The notes below the pieces were generated by a model that worked only from the letters and a program-made list of their open reading frames with translations, ran no database searches and was not told the origin of the DNA. Position numbers and translations under genes: made by a program. Positions 54,058 to 62,378 of a stretch of DNA of 64,000 bases are shown here, in pieces. Every line of letters begins with the position of its first letter. Positions within the stretch are counted from its first letter, which is position 1. The stretch is from CAZZCN01 sp964652975 (GTDB lineage: Bacteria > Bacillota > Clostridia > Saccharofermentanales > UBA5734), in contig CAZZCN010000004.1 in assembly GCA_964652975.1 (NCBI GenBank), positions 1 to 64,000 of the forward strand, given 5' to 3'.

Positions 54058-55344
54058 ATGCTTGATATCAACATGATAAGGAATACACCGGATGCAGTAA
54101 GGGACAGGCTTGAACAAAGGGGATTCACCGCGGATTTTACATTGCTTTTAGAGCAGGATAGAAAGCGCCGCGATCTAATCCGCGAGACCGAACAGTACAA
54201 GGCTGATAAGAACAAAGTATCTGCAATGATCCCTCAACTCAAGAAGGAGGGCAAAGATTGCGAGGAGCTTTTTGCAAAAGTAAGGGAAGATTCTGAGAAA
54301 ATCAAGCAAAACGATATTTACATTGCAGAGCTTGATTTAAAAATCGAAGAGTTCATGGTGTCACTGCCGAACTTGACAGATGACGACGTAGTGCCCGGAG
54401 GCAAAGAGAATAACAAGGTTGTCAGTGTTTTTGGTGTAAAACCAGAGTTTGATTTCACTCCGAAACACCATGTCGATATTGCTGAAAGCCTTGGAATAAT
54501 TGATTATGCACGTGGAGTGAAGCTTGGTGGAAGCGGGTTTTGGATATACAGGGGAGCAGGGTCAAGCCTCGAGTGGGCCATTCTTAACTTTTTCATAGAG
54601 GAACACCTCAAAGACGGTTACGAGATGCTCATGGTTCCGCATATTTTGAATTATCAGTGCGGTTATACAGCAGGACAGTTTCCGAAATTCAAGGACGATG
54701 TTTTTCAGTTGAAGAACGATGACAATGATGATTTTACGCATTTTATCCTTCCTACAGCAGAGACGGCTCTTGTTAATTTGCACCGTGATGAGATTATAGA
54801 CGAGGACAGACTGCCTTTCAGGTATTTTTCATATACTCCATGCTACCGGAAAGAAGCCGGAAGCTACAGAGCGGAAGAGCGCGGGATGATAAGAGGACAT
54901 CAGTTCAACAAGGTTGAGATGGTTATATATGCCAAGCCGGAGGATTCTAACAATGCATTTGAGGAGCTTGTAGGTAAGGCGCAAAGGCTGGTTGAACTTC
55001 TCGGGCTTCATCATCGTGTAAGCAAGCTGGCCGCTGGTGATTGCTCGGCATCAATGAAGAAGACATATGATATCGAAGTATGGATACCAAGCATGAATGA
55101 TTACAAGGAAGTCAGTTCAGCATCCAATGCAGGCGACTATCAGTCACGTAGAGGTAATATGAAGTTTCGCCGCAAGGATACGGGCAAACTTGAACTTATG
55201 CACACACTGAATGCATCCGGTCTTGCCACAAGTAGAATACTTCCCGCCATAATGGAACAATTCCAGCAGGCAGACGGCAGCGTAATTGTGCCTGAAGTAC
55301 TGCGTAAATGGATGGGCGGCTTGGACAGAATTTCAGTGAAATAA
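54058..55344 (+). CDS. serS: Seryl-tRNA synthetase
   Basis: A 428-residue class II synthetase. It begins MLDINMIRNTPDAVRDRLEQRG, has an N-terminal helical arm (about 30-105) for tRNA-Ser, motif 2 in FSYTPCYRKEAGSYRAEERG and motif 3 in MHTLNASGLATSR. It charges tRNA-Ser and tRNA-Sec. ATG 54058 was chosen because GACGAGGAGAACG precedes it. Confidence 0.97.
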   Translation: MLDINMIRNTPDAVRDRLEQRGFTADFTLLLEQDRKRRDLIRETEQYKADKNKVSAMIPQLKKEGKDCEELFAKVREDSEKIKQNDIYIAELDLKIEEFMVSLPNLTDDDVVPGGKENNKVVSVFGVKPEFDFTPKHHVDIAESLGIIDYARGVKLGGSGFWIYRGAGSSLEWAILNFFIEEHLKDGYEMLMVPHILNYQCGYTAGQFPKFKDDVFQLKNDDNDDFTHFILPTAETALVNLHRDEIIDEDRLPFRYFSYTPCYRKEAGSYRAEERGMIRGHQFNKVEMVIYAKPEDSNNAFEELVGKAQRLVELLGLHHRVSKLAAGDCSASMKKTYDIEVWIPSMNDYKEVSSASNAGDYQSRRGNMKFRRKDTGKLELMHTLNASGLATSRILPAIMEQFQQADGSVIVPEVLRKWMGGLDRISVK

Positions 55345-55449
55345 AGAGTAATAAAAACTGAAAAGTTATCAGTAAAAAATAATAATTCCAAACAAAAAAG
55401 TTATACATAATATATAATAATTCCAATACAAAAAGTTAGATATTAAAAT

Positions 55450-55485
55450 TACAACCATCGAAAAGAATTGCTGGTTGTATTTTTT
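55450..55485. terminator. Terminator between convergent genes
   Basis: TACAACCA and TGGTTGTA form a perfect 8-bp stem, flanked by A- and T-rich stretches, so it can act in both directions for serS and the convergent DUF4015 gene. Confidence 0.8.
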
Positions 55486-55542
55486 ATATTGGAAATATAT
55501 TTATTTGATATAAAATATTATATTCTGTTGATACTGCTATCT

Positions 55543-56892
55543 TCAATCCTTTTTCATATTGGAGATATCATAAGATCCTTTAGCATTCCAGTAGATGTAC
55601 TCTTTGAATCCATGTTCATTAAGTGCCTGGATTTGACCGAATATCTGAGCCTGTGTATAGTCGTAAGCCTGTATATACGACCTGACATGGCTGAATCCCG
55701 GCTTCTCTGAAGACTTTTCAGAACTAAAAACGGCGTTCAAAAATTTGTATGTCTCCTTATCGGGATCGGCAAATTTAGTACTGCCCATTACAGTTCCATT
55801 TGCGTAGTGTGAGGGATATATCATCGGTGACAAGGTGTCCAGTCCCAATGATCCAAGGCTCTCCCAGTCCTGACCTATAAGCCTTCCATCAAGTTTGCTT
55901 GTAAGCACTATTCCAAATATATCTGCAGACAGGGGAACTCCCAGCTCATCTTGGATTTTAAGTTTTGCTGTCAGTAAAAATCTATTAATAACCTCGATTT
56001 TGGTAGGAATCGTTCCTTCGGGACCGAAATACTCGGCCGTCCGGAGAGAACTGCTGCATGTTGGAAAACGCACATAATCAAACTGTATCTCATCAAATCC
56101 AAGCTTTATAGCCTCGACCGCCAGGTCGATATTGTATTGCCAGACGTCCTTGTTATAAGGATTCACAAACGGCTTTTTGCCTTCCAGCGGGTACTTCAGA
56201 ACATTACCGTTTTTGTCTTTTATACACAGGTCTGGACGTTTCTCGGCAAGTTTGTGGTCTTTAAAACACACAATCCTGGCTATCAACTTTATTTTGTTGG
56301 CTTTTGCCTTGCTTATGAGCTCCTTGAATGTGGTTTTATTTGTAATTGCTCCGATTTCATTCGCCAAAGGGGTCAAAGAGTTGAAATACACTCCGTTGGA
56401 TTCCTTTACATCAACTACCAGGGCATTTATAGTGCTATTATTTGCTATCACGATATTTTCATCAAGGTAAGTACCGTATGTCTTCGATCCGACATAAAGC
56501 GCGCGTATTTCGTTGTGGATAACCGTTTTAGGATTTGAAACTAACGGCAGTGGGCCGAAATAGTTTTTGACTATTTCACTTTCTTCTATCAAAGGGACAG
56601 CAGGCTTGGGCGATGGAGACGGAGTTACAGTCATTATTGTTGATGAAGACAGGCTGGATATATCGTTTGATTTGCTATTGGCATCATTTTTATTACATCC
56701 TGATGTTAAAAAAACAGACACAAAAAAACACATTAATGTCAACATTATAACCGGTCGACTTAAGCGTGAAAACACCATGATATTATGTTCAGCTGATTTT
56801 TTCGTTTCACATTTCTTGACACGTGAATTTCTTATCCTGTTTATATTTTTATAACCATTGTCATTGTTTCCAAGTGAAAATTTTAAGTGCAT
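55543..56892 (-). CDS. Putative glycoside hydrolase lipoprotein (DUF4015)
   Basis: A 449-residue protein with a long basic N-terminus, a hydrophobic helix (about 48-63) ending in the lipobox LTSGC, a short Ser/Pro spacer (SPSPKP) and a TIM-barrel-like DUF4015 domain: NEIRALYVGSKTYGTYLD, NALVVDVKESNGVYF, GFDEIQFDYVRFP and LSADIFG. The family is predicted to be glycoside hydrolases, with substrate unknown. AAAGAGG precedes ATG 56892. Acts at the outer face of the membrane. Confidence 0.88.
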   Translation of the reverse strand: MHLKFSLGNNDNGYKNINRIRNSRVKKCETKKSAEHNIMVFSRLSRPVIMLTLMCFFVSVFLTSGCNKNDANSKSNDISSLSSSTIMTVTPSPSPKPAVPLIEESEIVKNYFGPLPLVSNPKTVIHNEIRALYVGSKTYGTYLDENIVIANNSTINALVVDVKESNGVYFNSLTPLANEIGAITNKTTFKELISKAKANKIKLIARIVCFKDHKLAEKRPDLCIKDKNGNVLKYPLEGKKPFVNPYNKDVWQYNIDLAVEAIKLGFDEIQFDYVRFPTCSSSLRTAEYFGPEGTIPTKIEVINRFLLTAKLKIQDELGVPLSADIFGIVLTSKLDGRLIGQDWESLGSLGLDTLSPMIYPSHYANGTVMGSTKFADPDKETYKFLNAVFSSEKSSEKPGFSHVRSYIQAYDYTQAQIFGQIQALNEHGFKEYIYWNAKGSYDISNMKKD

Positions 56893-57305
56893 TATGAACC
56901 TCTTTCGTTAATTACTATTATTGTTTTAGCCATTATATTATATATATCGTATAATAGCCAGCTTATATGATGTGTATTCAGGGTTGCCTTTATGATTTTA
57001 GCTTCTCCAGATATGATATAAATTAGAAAATCTTAACAATATGTCTGCATAATGCTATAAAAATTATAAACTGCAATTATAAACTGCAATTATAAATTGC
57101 ATGTCTATAAACTGCTTGCTCGAACAGGCAAAAAATGTTAAAATTAAGTTAATTAATATAATATAGCAAACTTATTCATGTTATATAATTGTAAATTAAA
57201 ATGAATAGTTTGCCGAATGCGTTTTAATGGCACATGTATTATATAACTTAATTCAAAACGCTATACTAAAAAGTTATTCGTCTTATGGCGAGAATGGAGG
57301 CTGAT
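56893..57305. other. Intergenic region with 13-bp repeats
   Basis: About 410 bases between divergent genes. AATTATAAACTGC occurs in about three tandem copies at 57062-57100, and 57190-57255 carries the dispersed TTTGCCGAATGC motif also found at 48905. No gene seen. Confidence 0.5.
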
Positions 57306-57737
57306 ATGCTTGTTAGAAATTGTTCAGGCGGAATTGTGTTTCATGATGACAAGGTACTGGTTCTGAAGAATGACAAGGAAGAGTGGGTTTTTCCTAAAGG
57401 CGTCATTAGGACAGGTGATTTTCCTGATACTGTTGCCGTAGGAAGAGTTTTTATGGAAGCCGGAGTGGTCGCAGAGATAATCAGTCCAGCAGGTAGAACT
57501 AATTACGAGTTCTTTTCCGTTTCCAGGCAGCGTCCTGTTGCCAATAAAATTGTCTGGTATGTTATGGAGTCGGATAGTGACAAGTGCACTCCGAATGTCG
57601 CCCAGAATTTTTCTGATGGTGGATTTTATCCGGTTGAGAAGGCACTTGAGATGGTTACATACAGCCAGGACAAGTCTCTGTTAATGCTTTCTTTTCAGAA
57701 ATACCGTGAGATTATTTCCCAGAGGGACAGGAAGTAG
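57306..57737 (+). CDS. Nudix-fold protein with degenerate Nudix box
   Basis: A 143-residue Nudix-fold protein. SGGIVFHDDKVLVLKND, EWVFPKGVI and the following helix fit the fold and the diadenosine-polyphosphate hydrolase-like subgroup. The Nudix box is degraded: PKG-VIRTGD-FPDTVA-VGRVFMEAGV where the consensus is G-x5-E-x7-R-E-U-x-E-E-x-G-U. The first Glu is Asp, the RE pair is GR and the first of the EE pair is Met. Hydrolysis is therefore doubtful, and it may bind a nucleotide instead. ATG 57306 follows GGAGGCTGAT. Confidence 0.82.
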   Translation: MLVRNCSGGIVFHDDKVLVLKNDKEEWVFPKGVIRTGDFPDTVAVGRVFMEAGVVAEIISPAGRTNYEFFSVSRQRPVANKIVWYVMESDSDKCTPNVAQNFSDGGFYPVEKALEMVTYSQDKSLLMLSFQKYREIISQRDRK

Positions 57738-57823
57738 AATATCCTAACGATATTTATCGATTTTGACATGCTCTAATAATTATTATAATTATCATGTCTG
57801 TTACTTTTATATAAAAAAACCAT

Positions 57824-58489
57824 CTATTTGTTGAGATTGGATTCCTGTGATTTTTTATAAGAACTTCCGTTATATGATAGAGATGCCTTACCGTTGCTGA
57901 TATCTGCAACCATAGCTAGTAGGGCATCTTTTTTGTCGTCTTCACATGATACATCGAAAATAATATGTTCGCCGTATTCCTTGACTTCAATCTCGAAATC
58001 AGTGTCAGCCAGGTGTCTTTTTATTTTCTCAAAATCAGAATAGTCGGTAGTGCATCTGTAATTTGTGCATAGCTTCATTGTTATCGGTTCGGATTTAGCA
58101 AGAGCCATTGATGCCGAGGCTGTGTAAGCTCTGACAAGTCCGCCTGTTCCAAGCAGTGTGCCGCCAAAATAGCGAATTACAATGACTATGGCGTCTTCAA
58201 TACCGTTTTTACGCAAGACATCTAAAATCGGCAGACTGGCCGTCCCTGCTGGCTCTCCGTCATCGGAAAATTTGTTTTGAATAGTATTTCCGCCAAGTAT
58301 CCATGCATAGACATGATGCCGGGCATCGGGGTATGCCGACTTGGCCTTGGTAATCCATGCTACTGCTTCTTCCTGGGACGATACAGGTGCCACCCAGGCG
58401 TGAAAAACAGATTTCTTCTCGGTGATTTCTGAGATTGCATATTTGGATGGGGTTATGTATGATTTTCGCGAATCATCACTAATCATCAT
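57824..58489 (-). CDS. yigZ: YigZ/IMPACT family protein
   Basis: A 221-residue UPF0029/IMPACT-family protein. FSDDGEPAGTASLPIL and VIRYFGGTLLGTGGLVRAYTASAS are the signature stretches of the N-terminal domain; a ferredoxin-like C-terminal domain follows. Conserved and of uncertain role, linked to translation control in homologues. Starts within the last codons of the FeoB-associated gene (11-base overlap). Confidence 0.93.
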   Translation of the reverse strand: MMISDDSRKSYITPSKYAISEITEKKSVFHAWVAPVSSQEEAVAWITKAKSAYPDARHHVYAWILGGNTIQNKFSDDGEPAGTASLPILDVLRKNGIEDAIVIVIRYFGGTLLGTGGLVRAYTASASMALAKSEPITMKLCTNYRCTTDYSDFEKIKRHLADTDFEIEVKEYGEHIIFDVSCEDDKKDALLAMVADISNGKASLSYNGSSYKKSQESNLNK

Positions 58490-58817
58490 GCTTGTTACAA
58501 TAAATGGAATTGCATGTGTCTCTCATCGGGCAGGTCTCCTTTGATTTGCAGTTTGCATTTGGCCTTTTAGCATCATCAGAATTGTGTTTTTTACTGGTCT
58601 TCTCGCTGGTCTTGTCGCCGATCTTCTTGCTGGTCTTTGGCTGGATGTTTTGCTTTGCGTTTTGCTCTGAACAATCTGCATCGCAACTATCACGACTGTC
58701 ACAACCATCACAGCCGCTGCAGCCTTTTCCGCGTCTTTTATAAAGATAGAGTGCAACAAGGACTGTTACTATTATAACTAAAACCAATATAGCAATATCA
58801 TAAATGTTAAATTTCAT
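58479..58817 (-). CDS. FeoB-associated Cys-rich membrane protein
   Basis: A 112-residue protein with an N-terminal membrane helix (about 6-25) followed by a Cys-rich stretch, CSGCDGCDSRDSCDADC, a Lys/Ser-rich spacer and a second Cys cluster (CKSKETCPMRDTCNSIYC). This layout matches small proteins found after feoB in Clostridia. The thiols may pass iron from the transporter. The spacer of about 40 residues and the second cluster make it longer than most relatives. Confidence 0.85.
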   Translation of the reverse strand: MKFNIYDIAILVLVIIVTVLVALYLYKRRGKGCSGCDGCDSRDSCDADCSEQNAKQNIQPKTSKKIGDKTSEKTSKKHNSDDAKRPNANCKSKETCPMRDTCNSIYCNKHDD

Positions 58818-58880
58818 TTTTATACCTACTCTCTATAACCATTTTTACGACTTCTCGTGTGAAAACTTGTTTTCACAATG

Positions 58881-60896
58881 CTACAGACCCAATAATGTCC
58901 CTATCTGATATACAAGAAATGCGGCTATCCATGCGATAGTTGTCTGAAAAAGCATGGTCAATCCCGCCTTCGCAGTTGACCCCATCTCTCTACGTATAGC
59001 TGCAAGCGTTGCCACACAAGGCATGTAGAGCAATGTGAAAATCAGGAAAGAAAATGCTGCCAAAGGCTTGAACATTGTCTGCAAAGATACGTAAAGTGCT
59101 GTGTTATCGGATGTTTGTGTCAAAACAGCAAATGTGCTGACGACAGCTTCTTTGGCTGTAAGCCCTGTTATGAGAGCGGTCGAAGATTTCCAGTCTCCAA
59201 ATCCAAGCGGAGCGAACACAGGTGCTATAAGGGAGCCAATCGCAGCAAGAATGCTTTTAGAGCTATCACTGACAATATTAAGCTTCAAATCGAATTTCTG
59301 TAAAAACCAAATTGCAATTGTTGCTATGAAAATTACAGTAAAAGCCCTTCGAACAAAATCCTTCACCTTGTAAAACATGTGTATGAAAACACTCTTTGGG
59401 GAAGGGAAGCGGTAAGGCGGCAACTCAAGAAGGAATGGAGCGGATTCGCCTTTGAAAATTGTTTTCCTCAGTAAAAGACCGGATAATATTGCAACAGCCA
59501 TACCAGTCAGATATAGAATAATCATTACCAGAGCCCTGTTAGAAGTGAAAAACGCTGCAGTGAAAAGTGCATAAATAGGGAGCTTGGCGCTGCAGGACAT
59601 AAACGGGATCAGAATCATTGTCATTTTTCTGTCACGTTCGCTGGTAAGGGTCCTTGTCGCCATAATCGCAGGGACAGAACATCCAAATCCGATTAACATT
59701 GGAACGAAAGACTTTCCCGAGAGACCGATCTTGCGTAAAAGCTTGTCCATGATAAAGGCGACCCTTGCCATGTAACCGGTGTCTTCCAGTATTGACAAAA
59801 AGAAAAACAGCAACAAGATAGTTGGCAGGAACGAAAGGACACTACCGACTCCTGCAAACGCACCGTCAATTACAAGCGATTGAATAACATCGTTTACATC
59901 AAGGCTGGTCAATCCGTTGTCAACCATACCGATTATCCAGTCGATTCCAGTTGTAAACAAATCGCTCAAGGTACTTCCCAAAATTCCGAAAGTAAGATAG
60001 AAGATGAGACCCATTACTCCAAGGAAGATAGGAATGGCAAAATATTTATGAGTGAGAAGATTGTCGATCCTGCTTGTCCGTATCTGCTCCCTGGTACTGC
60101 ACACCTTGTGAACCACAACAGAGCAGATTGATTCGATATACTGATATCTCATATCAGCCAGTGCAGCTTCACGATCGAGGCCCAGGGCGTCTTCCATTTC
60201 CTTGCAGATGTGTTCTATAATATCGCGCTCGCTTTCGCTAAGTGCCAGGTCGTCCATTATTTCCAGGTCGCCTTCGACGATTTTGTCAGATGCAAACCTT
60301 ACAGGGATCCCTGACAGTACTGCTTTGGGTTCAATAATATGCGCTATCGAATGGATTGCACGATGAACTTCACCTGTGCAAAAATCATATTTGGTAGGCT
60401 TTCTCGAATCACTTACAACATCAATGAGCCTTTCGGTTAATTCAGTAATTCCTTGGTTCTTGCTAGCAGAAATTGGCACAATATCAATCCCAAGATCTTC
60501 CTGGAGCTTTGCAATATCAATCGAATTACCGCATGATACGACTTCATCCATCATGTTAAGCGCTATTATCATAGGTATCCCGGCTTCAATGACCTGCAAG
60601 GTTAGATAAAGGTTCCTCTCCAGGTTGGTGGCGTCAATAATGTTAATGACACCGTCAATTTTGCCTTTGATAAGAAAATCCCTTGTTACTATCTCCTCAG
60701 AAGAATAAGGGGAGAGGGAGTAAATACCTGGAAGGTCTACAACTTCGAAATCCTTGTGATTTTTCAGTTCGCCGCTCTTTTTCTCTACTGTGACGCCGGG
60801 GAAATTGCCGACATGTTGGTTGCCGCCAGTCAGTTGATTAAAAAGTGTGGTTTTTCCTGAATTTTGATTGCCTATCAAGGCGATTGTTTTTTTCAC
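58881..60896 (-). CDS. feoB: Ferrous iron transporter FeoB
   Basis: A 671-residue ferrous iron permease with an N-terminal G domain: G1 GNQNSGKTT, G3 DLPGIYSLSPYSSEE, G4 NMMD, followed by a helical domain and about eight membrane helices with the two Gate motifs (GFGCSVPAIMATR and YMPCVATLAAIRRE with the conserved Cys). It directly abuts feoA (stop of feoA adjoins the ATG). Confidence 0.97.
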   Translation of the reverse strand: MKKTIALIGNQNSGKTTLFNQLTGGNQHVGNFPGVTVEKKSGELKNHKDFEVVDLPGIYSLSPYSSEEIVTRDFLIKGKIDGVINIIDATNLERNLYLTLQVIEAGIPMIIALNMMDEVVSCGNSIDIAKLQEDLGIDIVPISASKNQGITELTERLIDVVSDSRKPTKYDFCTGEVHRAIHSIAHIIEPKAVLSGIPVRFASDKIVEGDLEIMDDLALSESERDIIEHICKEMEDALGLDREAALADMRYQYIESICSVVVHKVCSTREQIRTSRIDNLLTHKYFAIPIFLGVMGLIFYLTFGILGSTLSDLFTTGIDWIIGMVDNGLTSLDVNDVIQSLVIDGAFAGVGSVLSFLPTILLLFFFLSILEDTGYMARVAFIMDKLLRKIGLSGKSFVPMLIGFGCSVPAIMATRTLTSERDRKMTMILIPFMSCSAKLPIYALFTAAFFTSNRALVMIILYLTGMAVAILSGLLLRKTIFKGESAPFLLELPPYRFPSPKSVFIHMFYKVKDFVRRAFTVIFIATIAIWFLQKFDLKLNIVSDSSKSILAAIGSLIAPVFAPLGFGDWKSSTALITGLTAKEAVVSTFAVLTQTSDNTALYVSLQTMFKPLAAFSFLIFTLLYMPCVATLAAIRREMGSTAKAGLTMLFQTTIAWIAAFLVYQIGTLLGL

Positions 60897-61124
60897 TTAA
60901 ATATCCTCGTCGACTTCAATTCTAGCCGCGTCTTCCTTGCGTAAAGTGAGTTCGTATCCTCTAAGGGATAGAACCAGAGGGTCTCCCATCGGGGCCTTTT
61001 TTACAAGCTTGATACGTGTTCTAGGCGTAATGCCCATATCTAACAGCCGCCTTCTTAGAACGGTAGTGCCGCCAACTGTTTTGACAGTAACGGATTTGTC
61101 TGACCGGATATCTTCGAGTGTCAT
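60897..61124 (-). CDS. feoA: Ferrous iron transport protein FeoA
   Basis: A 75-residue SH3-like FeoA protein (VGGTTVLRRRLLDMGITPRTRI and PMGDPLVLSLRGYELTLR). It is thought to interact with FeoB and stimulate transport. First gene of the feoA-feoB-associated-yigZ transcript, preceded by CAAGGAGATAATCC and by an inverted repeat at 61203. Confidence 0.95.
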   Translation of the reverse strand: MTLEDIRSDKSVTVKTVGGTTVLRRRLLDMGITPRTRIKLVKKAPMGDPLVLSLRGYELTLRKEDAARIEVDEDI

Positions 61125-61202
61125 GGATTATCTCCTTGCAGTTAATATAACAATATTATCGAACAGGCTAGGCTTTATATATAGATGGATTTTAAGGTTG
61201 TA

Positions 61203-61228
61203 ATAATGTTAGCCATTACTAACATTAT
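61203..61228. promoter_or_regulatory. Palindromic operator candidate upstream of feoA
   Basis: ATAATGTTAG and CTAACATTAT are perfect 10-base inverted arms separated by CCATTA. The TTAG..CTAA core resembles half-sites of DtxR/IdeR/MntR-type metalloregulators. It lies about 80 bases upstream of feoA. Confidence 0.55.
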
Positions 61229-61307
61229 ATGGGATGCTTATGAAAAAGTCAAGCCTGGAATTTATGAAAATATGTCAAAAAATTTTCCTCGTTAACATCC
61301 AATTAAG

Positions 61308-61487
61308 AAGAAAACGCACAATCAAACGGCAAGAAATGTACAATCGACATAGGAGAAAACCTACCACATAACGGCAAGAAAGTTACGAACAACATAGGAG
61401 AAAACCTACCACATAACGGCAAGAAAGTTACGATCGACATAGGGGAAAACGCACAATCAAACGACAAGAAATTTATAATCAACCAGC
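61308..61487. repeat. Four 45-bp tandem repeats
   Basis: Units begin at 61308, 61353, 61398 and 61443. The two central ones (GAGAAAACCTACCACATAAC...) are almost identical; the outer two are more similar to each other (GAAAACGCACAATCAAACG). They lie between feoA and rbr. Confidence 0.9.
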
Positions 61488-61546
61488 AACAAAAAATTAT
61501 AGCCACCAAAAATTAAAACATAATGAAAACAGTAACCTCTGATACC

Positions 61547-61574
61547 TTGACACTCATGCTATTAAGTTTATAAT
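61547..61574 (+). promoter_or_regulatory. rbr promoter
   Basis: Consensus TTGACA (61547-61552) and TATAAT (61569-61574) with a 16-base spacer, about 90 bases upstream of the rubrerythrin start. Confidence 0.8.
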
Positions 61575-61662
61575 TATGAACAAGCCAATAACAATCGTTT
61601 TAAGGCTCAAAGCTAAGTATTATATAAGTTATGAACAAAATAAAAATTAAAGGAGAGAAATT

Positions 61663-62202
61663 ATGAGTGATTTAAAAGGAACAAAGACATTAGCTAATTT
61701 GGAGGCTGCATTTGCAGGAGAGTCCCAGGCACGTAATAAGTACACATATTTTGCCAGTGCTGCAAAGAAAGAGGGATATGAGCAGATTGCATCAATTTTT
61801 GAAGAGACAGCCAATAATGAGAAGGAGCACGCCAAAATCTGGTTCAAGCTCATTCACGATGGTGTAGGCTCGACACTTGAGAACTTGACAGCAGCGGCTT
61901 CCGGCGAAAACTACGAGTGGACCGAAATGTATCCGGGATTTGCAAAGGACGCCAAGGAAGAAGGATTTGACTCTATTGCACGTCTATTTGAACTTGTAGC
62001 TGAGATTGAGAAGACTCATGACGAGCGATACAAGAAATTGTTTGCCAATGTAAAGGATTGTCTTGTATTCGAAAAGGAAGACATGCAGGTATGGTATTGC
62101 TCTAATTGCGGACACCTCCATGTTGGTAAGATAGCTCCTAAGGTTTGCCCCGTATGTACACATCCTCAAGCCCATTTCGAGATCAGAGCAACTAATTATT
62201 AA
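61663..62202 (+). CDS. rbr: Rubrerythrin
   Basis: A 179-residue rubrerythrin. The N-terminal four-helix domain carries the diiron ligands (AGESQARNKY, ANNEKEHAKIW, AEIEKTHDERY), and the C-terminal rubredoxin-like domain has CSNCGHLHVG and CPVC. It reduces hydrogen peroxide with NAD(P)H-derived electrons and protects anaerobes from oxygen. AAGGAGAGAAATT precedes the ATG, and a consensus promoter lies upstream. Confidence 0.97.
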   Translation: MSDLKGTKTLANLEAAFAGESQARNKYTYFASAAKKEGYEQIASIFEETANNEKEHAKIWFKLIHDGVGSTLENLTAAASGENYEWTEMYPGFAKDAKEEGFDSIARLFELVAEIEKTHDERYKKLFANVKDCLVFEKEDMQVWYCSNCGHLHVGKIAPKVCPVCTHPQAHFEIRATNY

Positions 62203-62326
62203 TATCAATGACAGCTATATGAATGGTTAGCCAGGATAAGAGAACTTATCGAAAGAGTTCAGAAAAATAAGAGGCGATCCGTTTAGCGGAATAGCGATAG
62301 TTCGTAATAATGAATAAATAAATTTC

Positions 62327-62362
62327 AAAATCCTTCCTGTATTTTTATGGGGAGGATTTTTT
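62327..62362. terminator. Terminator between rbr and the convergent flavoprotein gene
   Basis: AAAATCCT and AGGATTTT pair across an 18-base loop and are followed by TT; it can serve both converging transcripts. Confidence 0.65.
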
Positions 62363-62378
62363 AGCGTGTGAAAACTTT

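Noticed and set aside
61303..61509. Minus-strand 68-codon frame with a 15-residue repeat (FLPLCGRFSPM)
   Set aside because: It arises because the 45-bp tandem repeats have a length divisible by three. There is no ribosome-binding site or family similarity.
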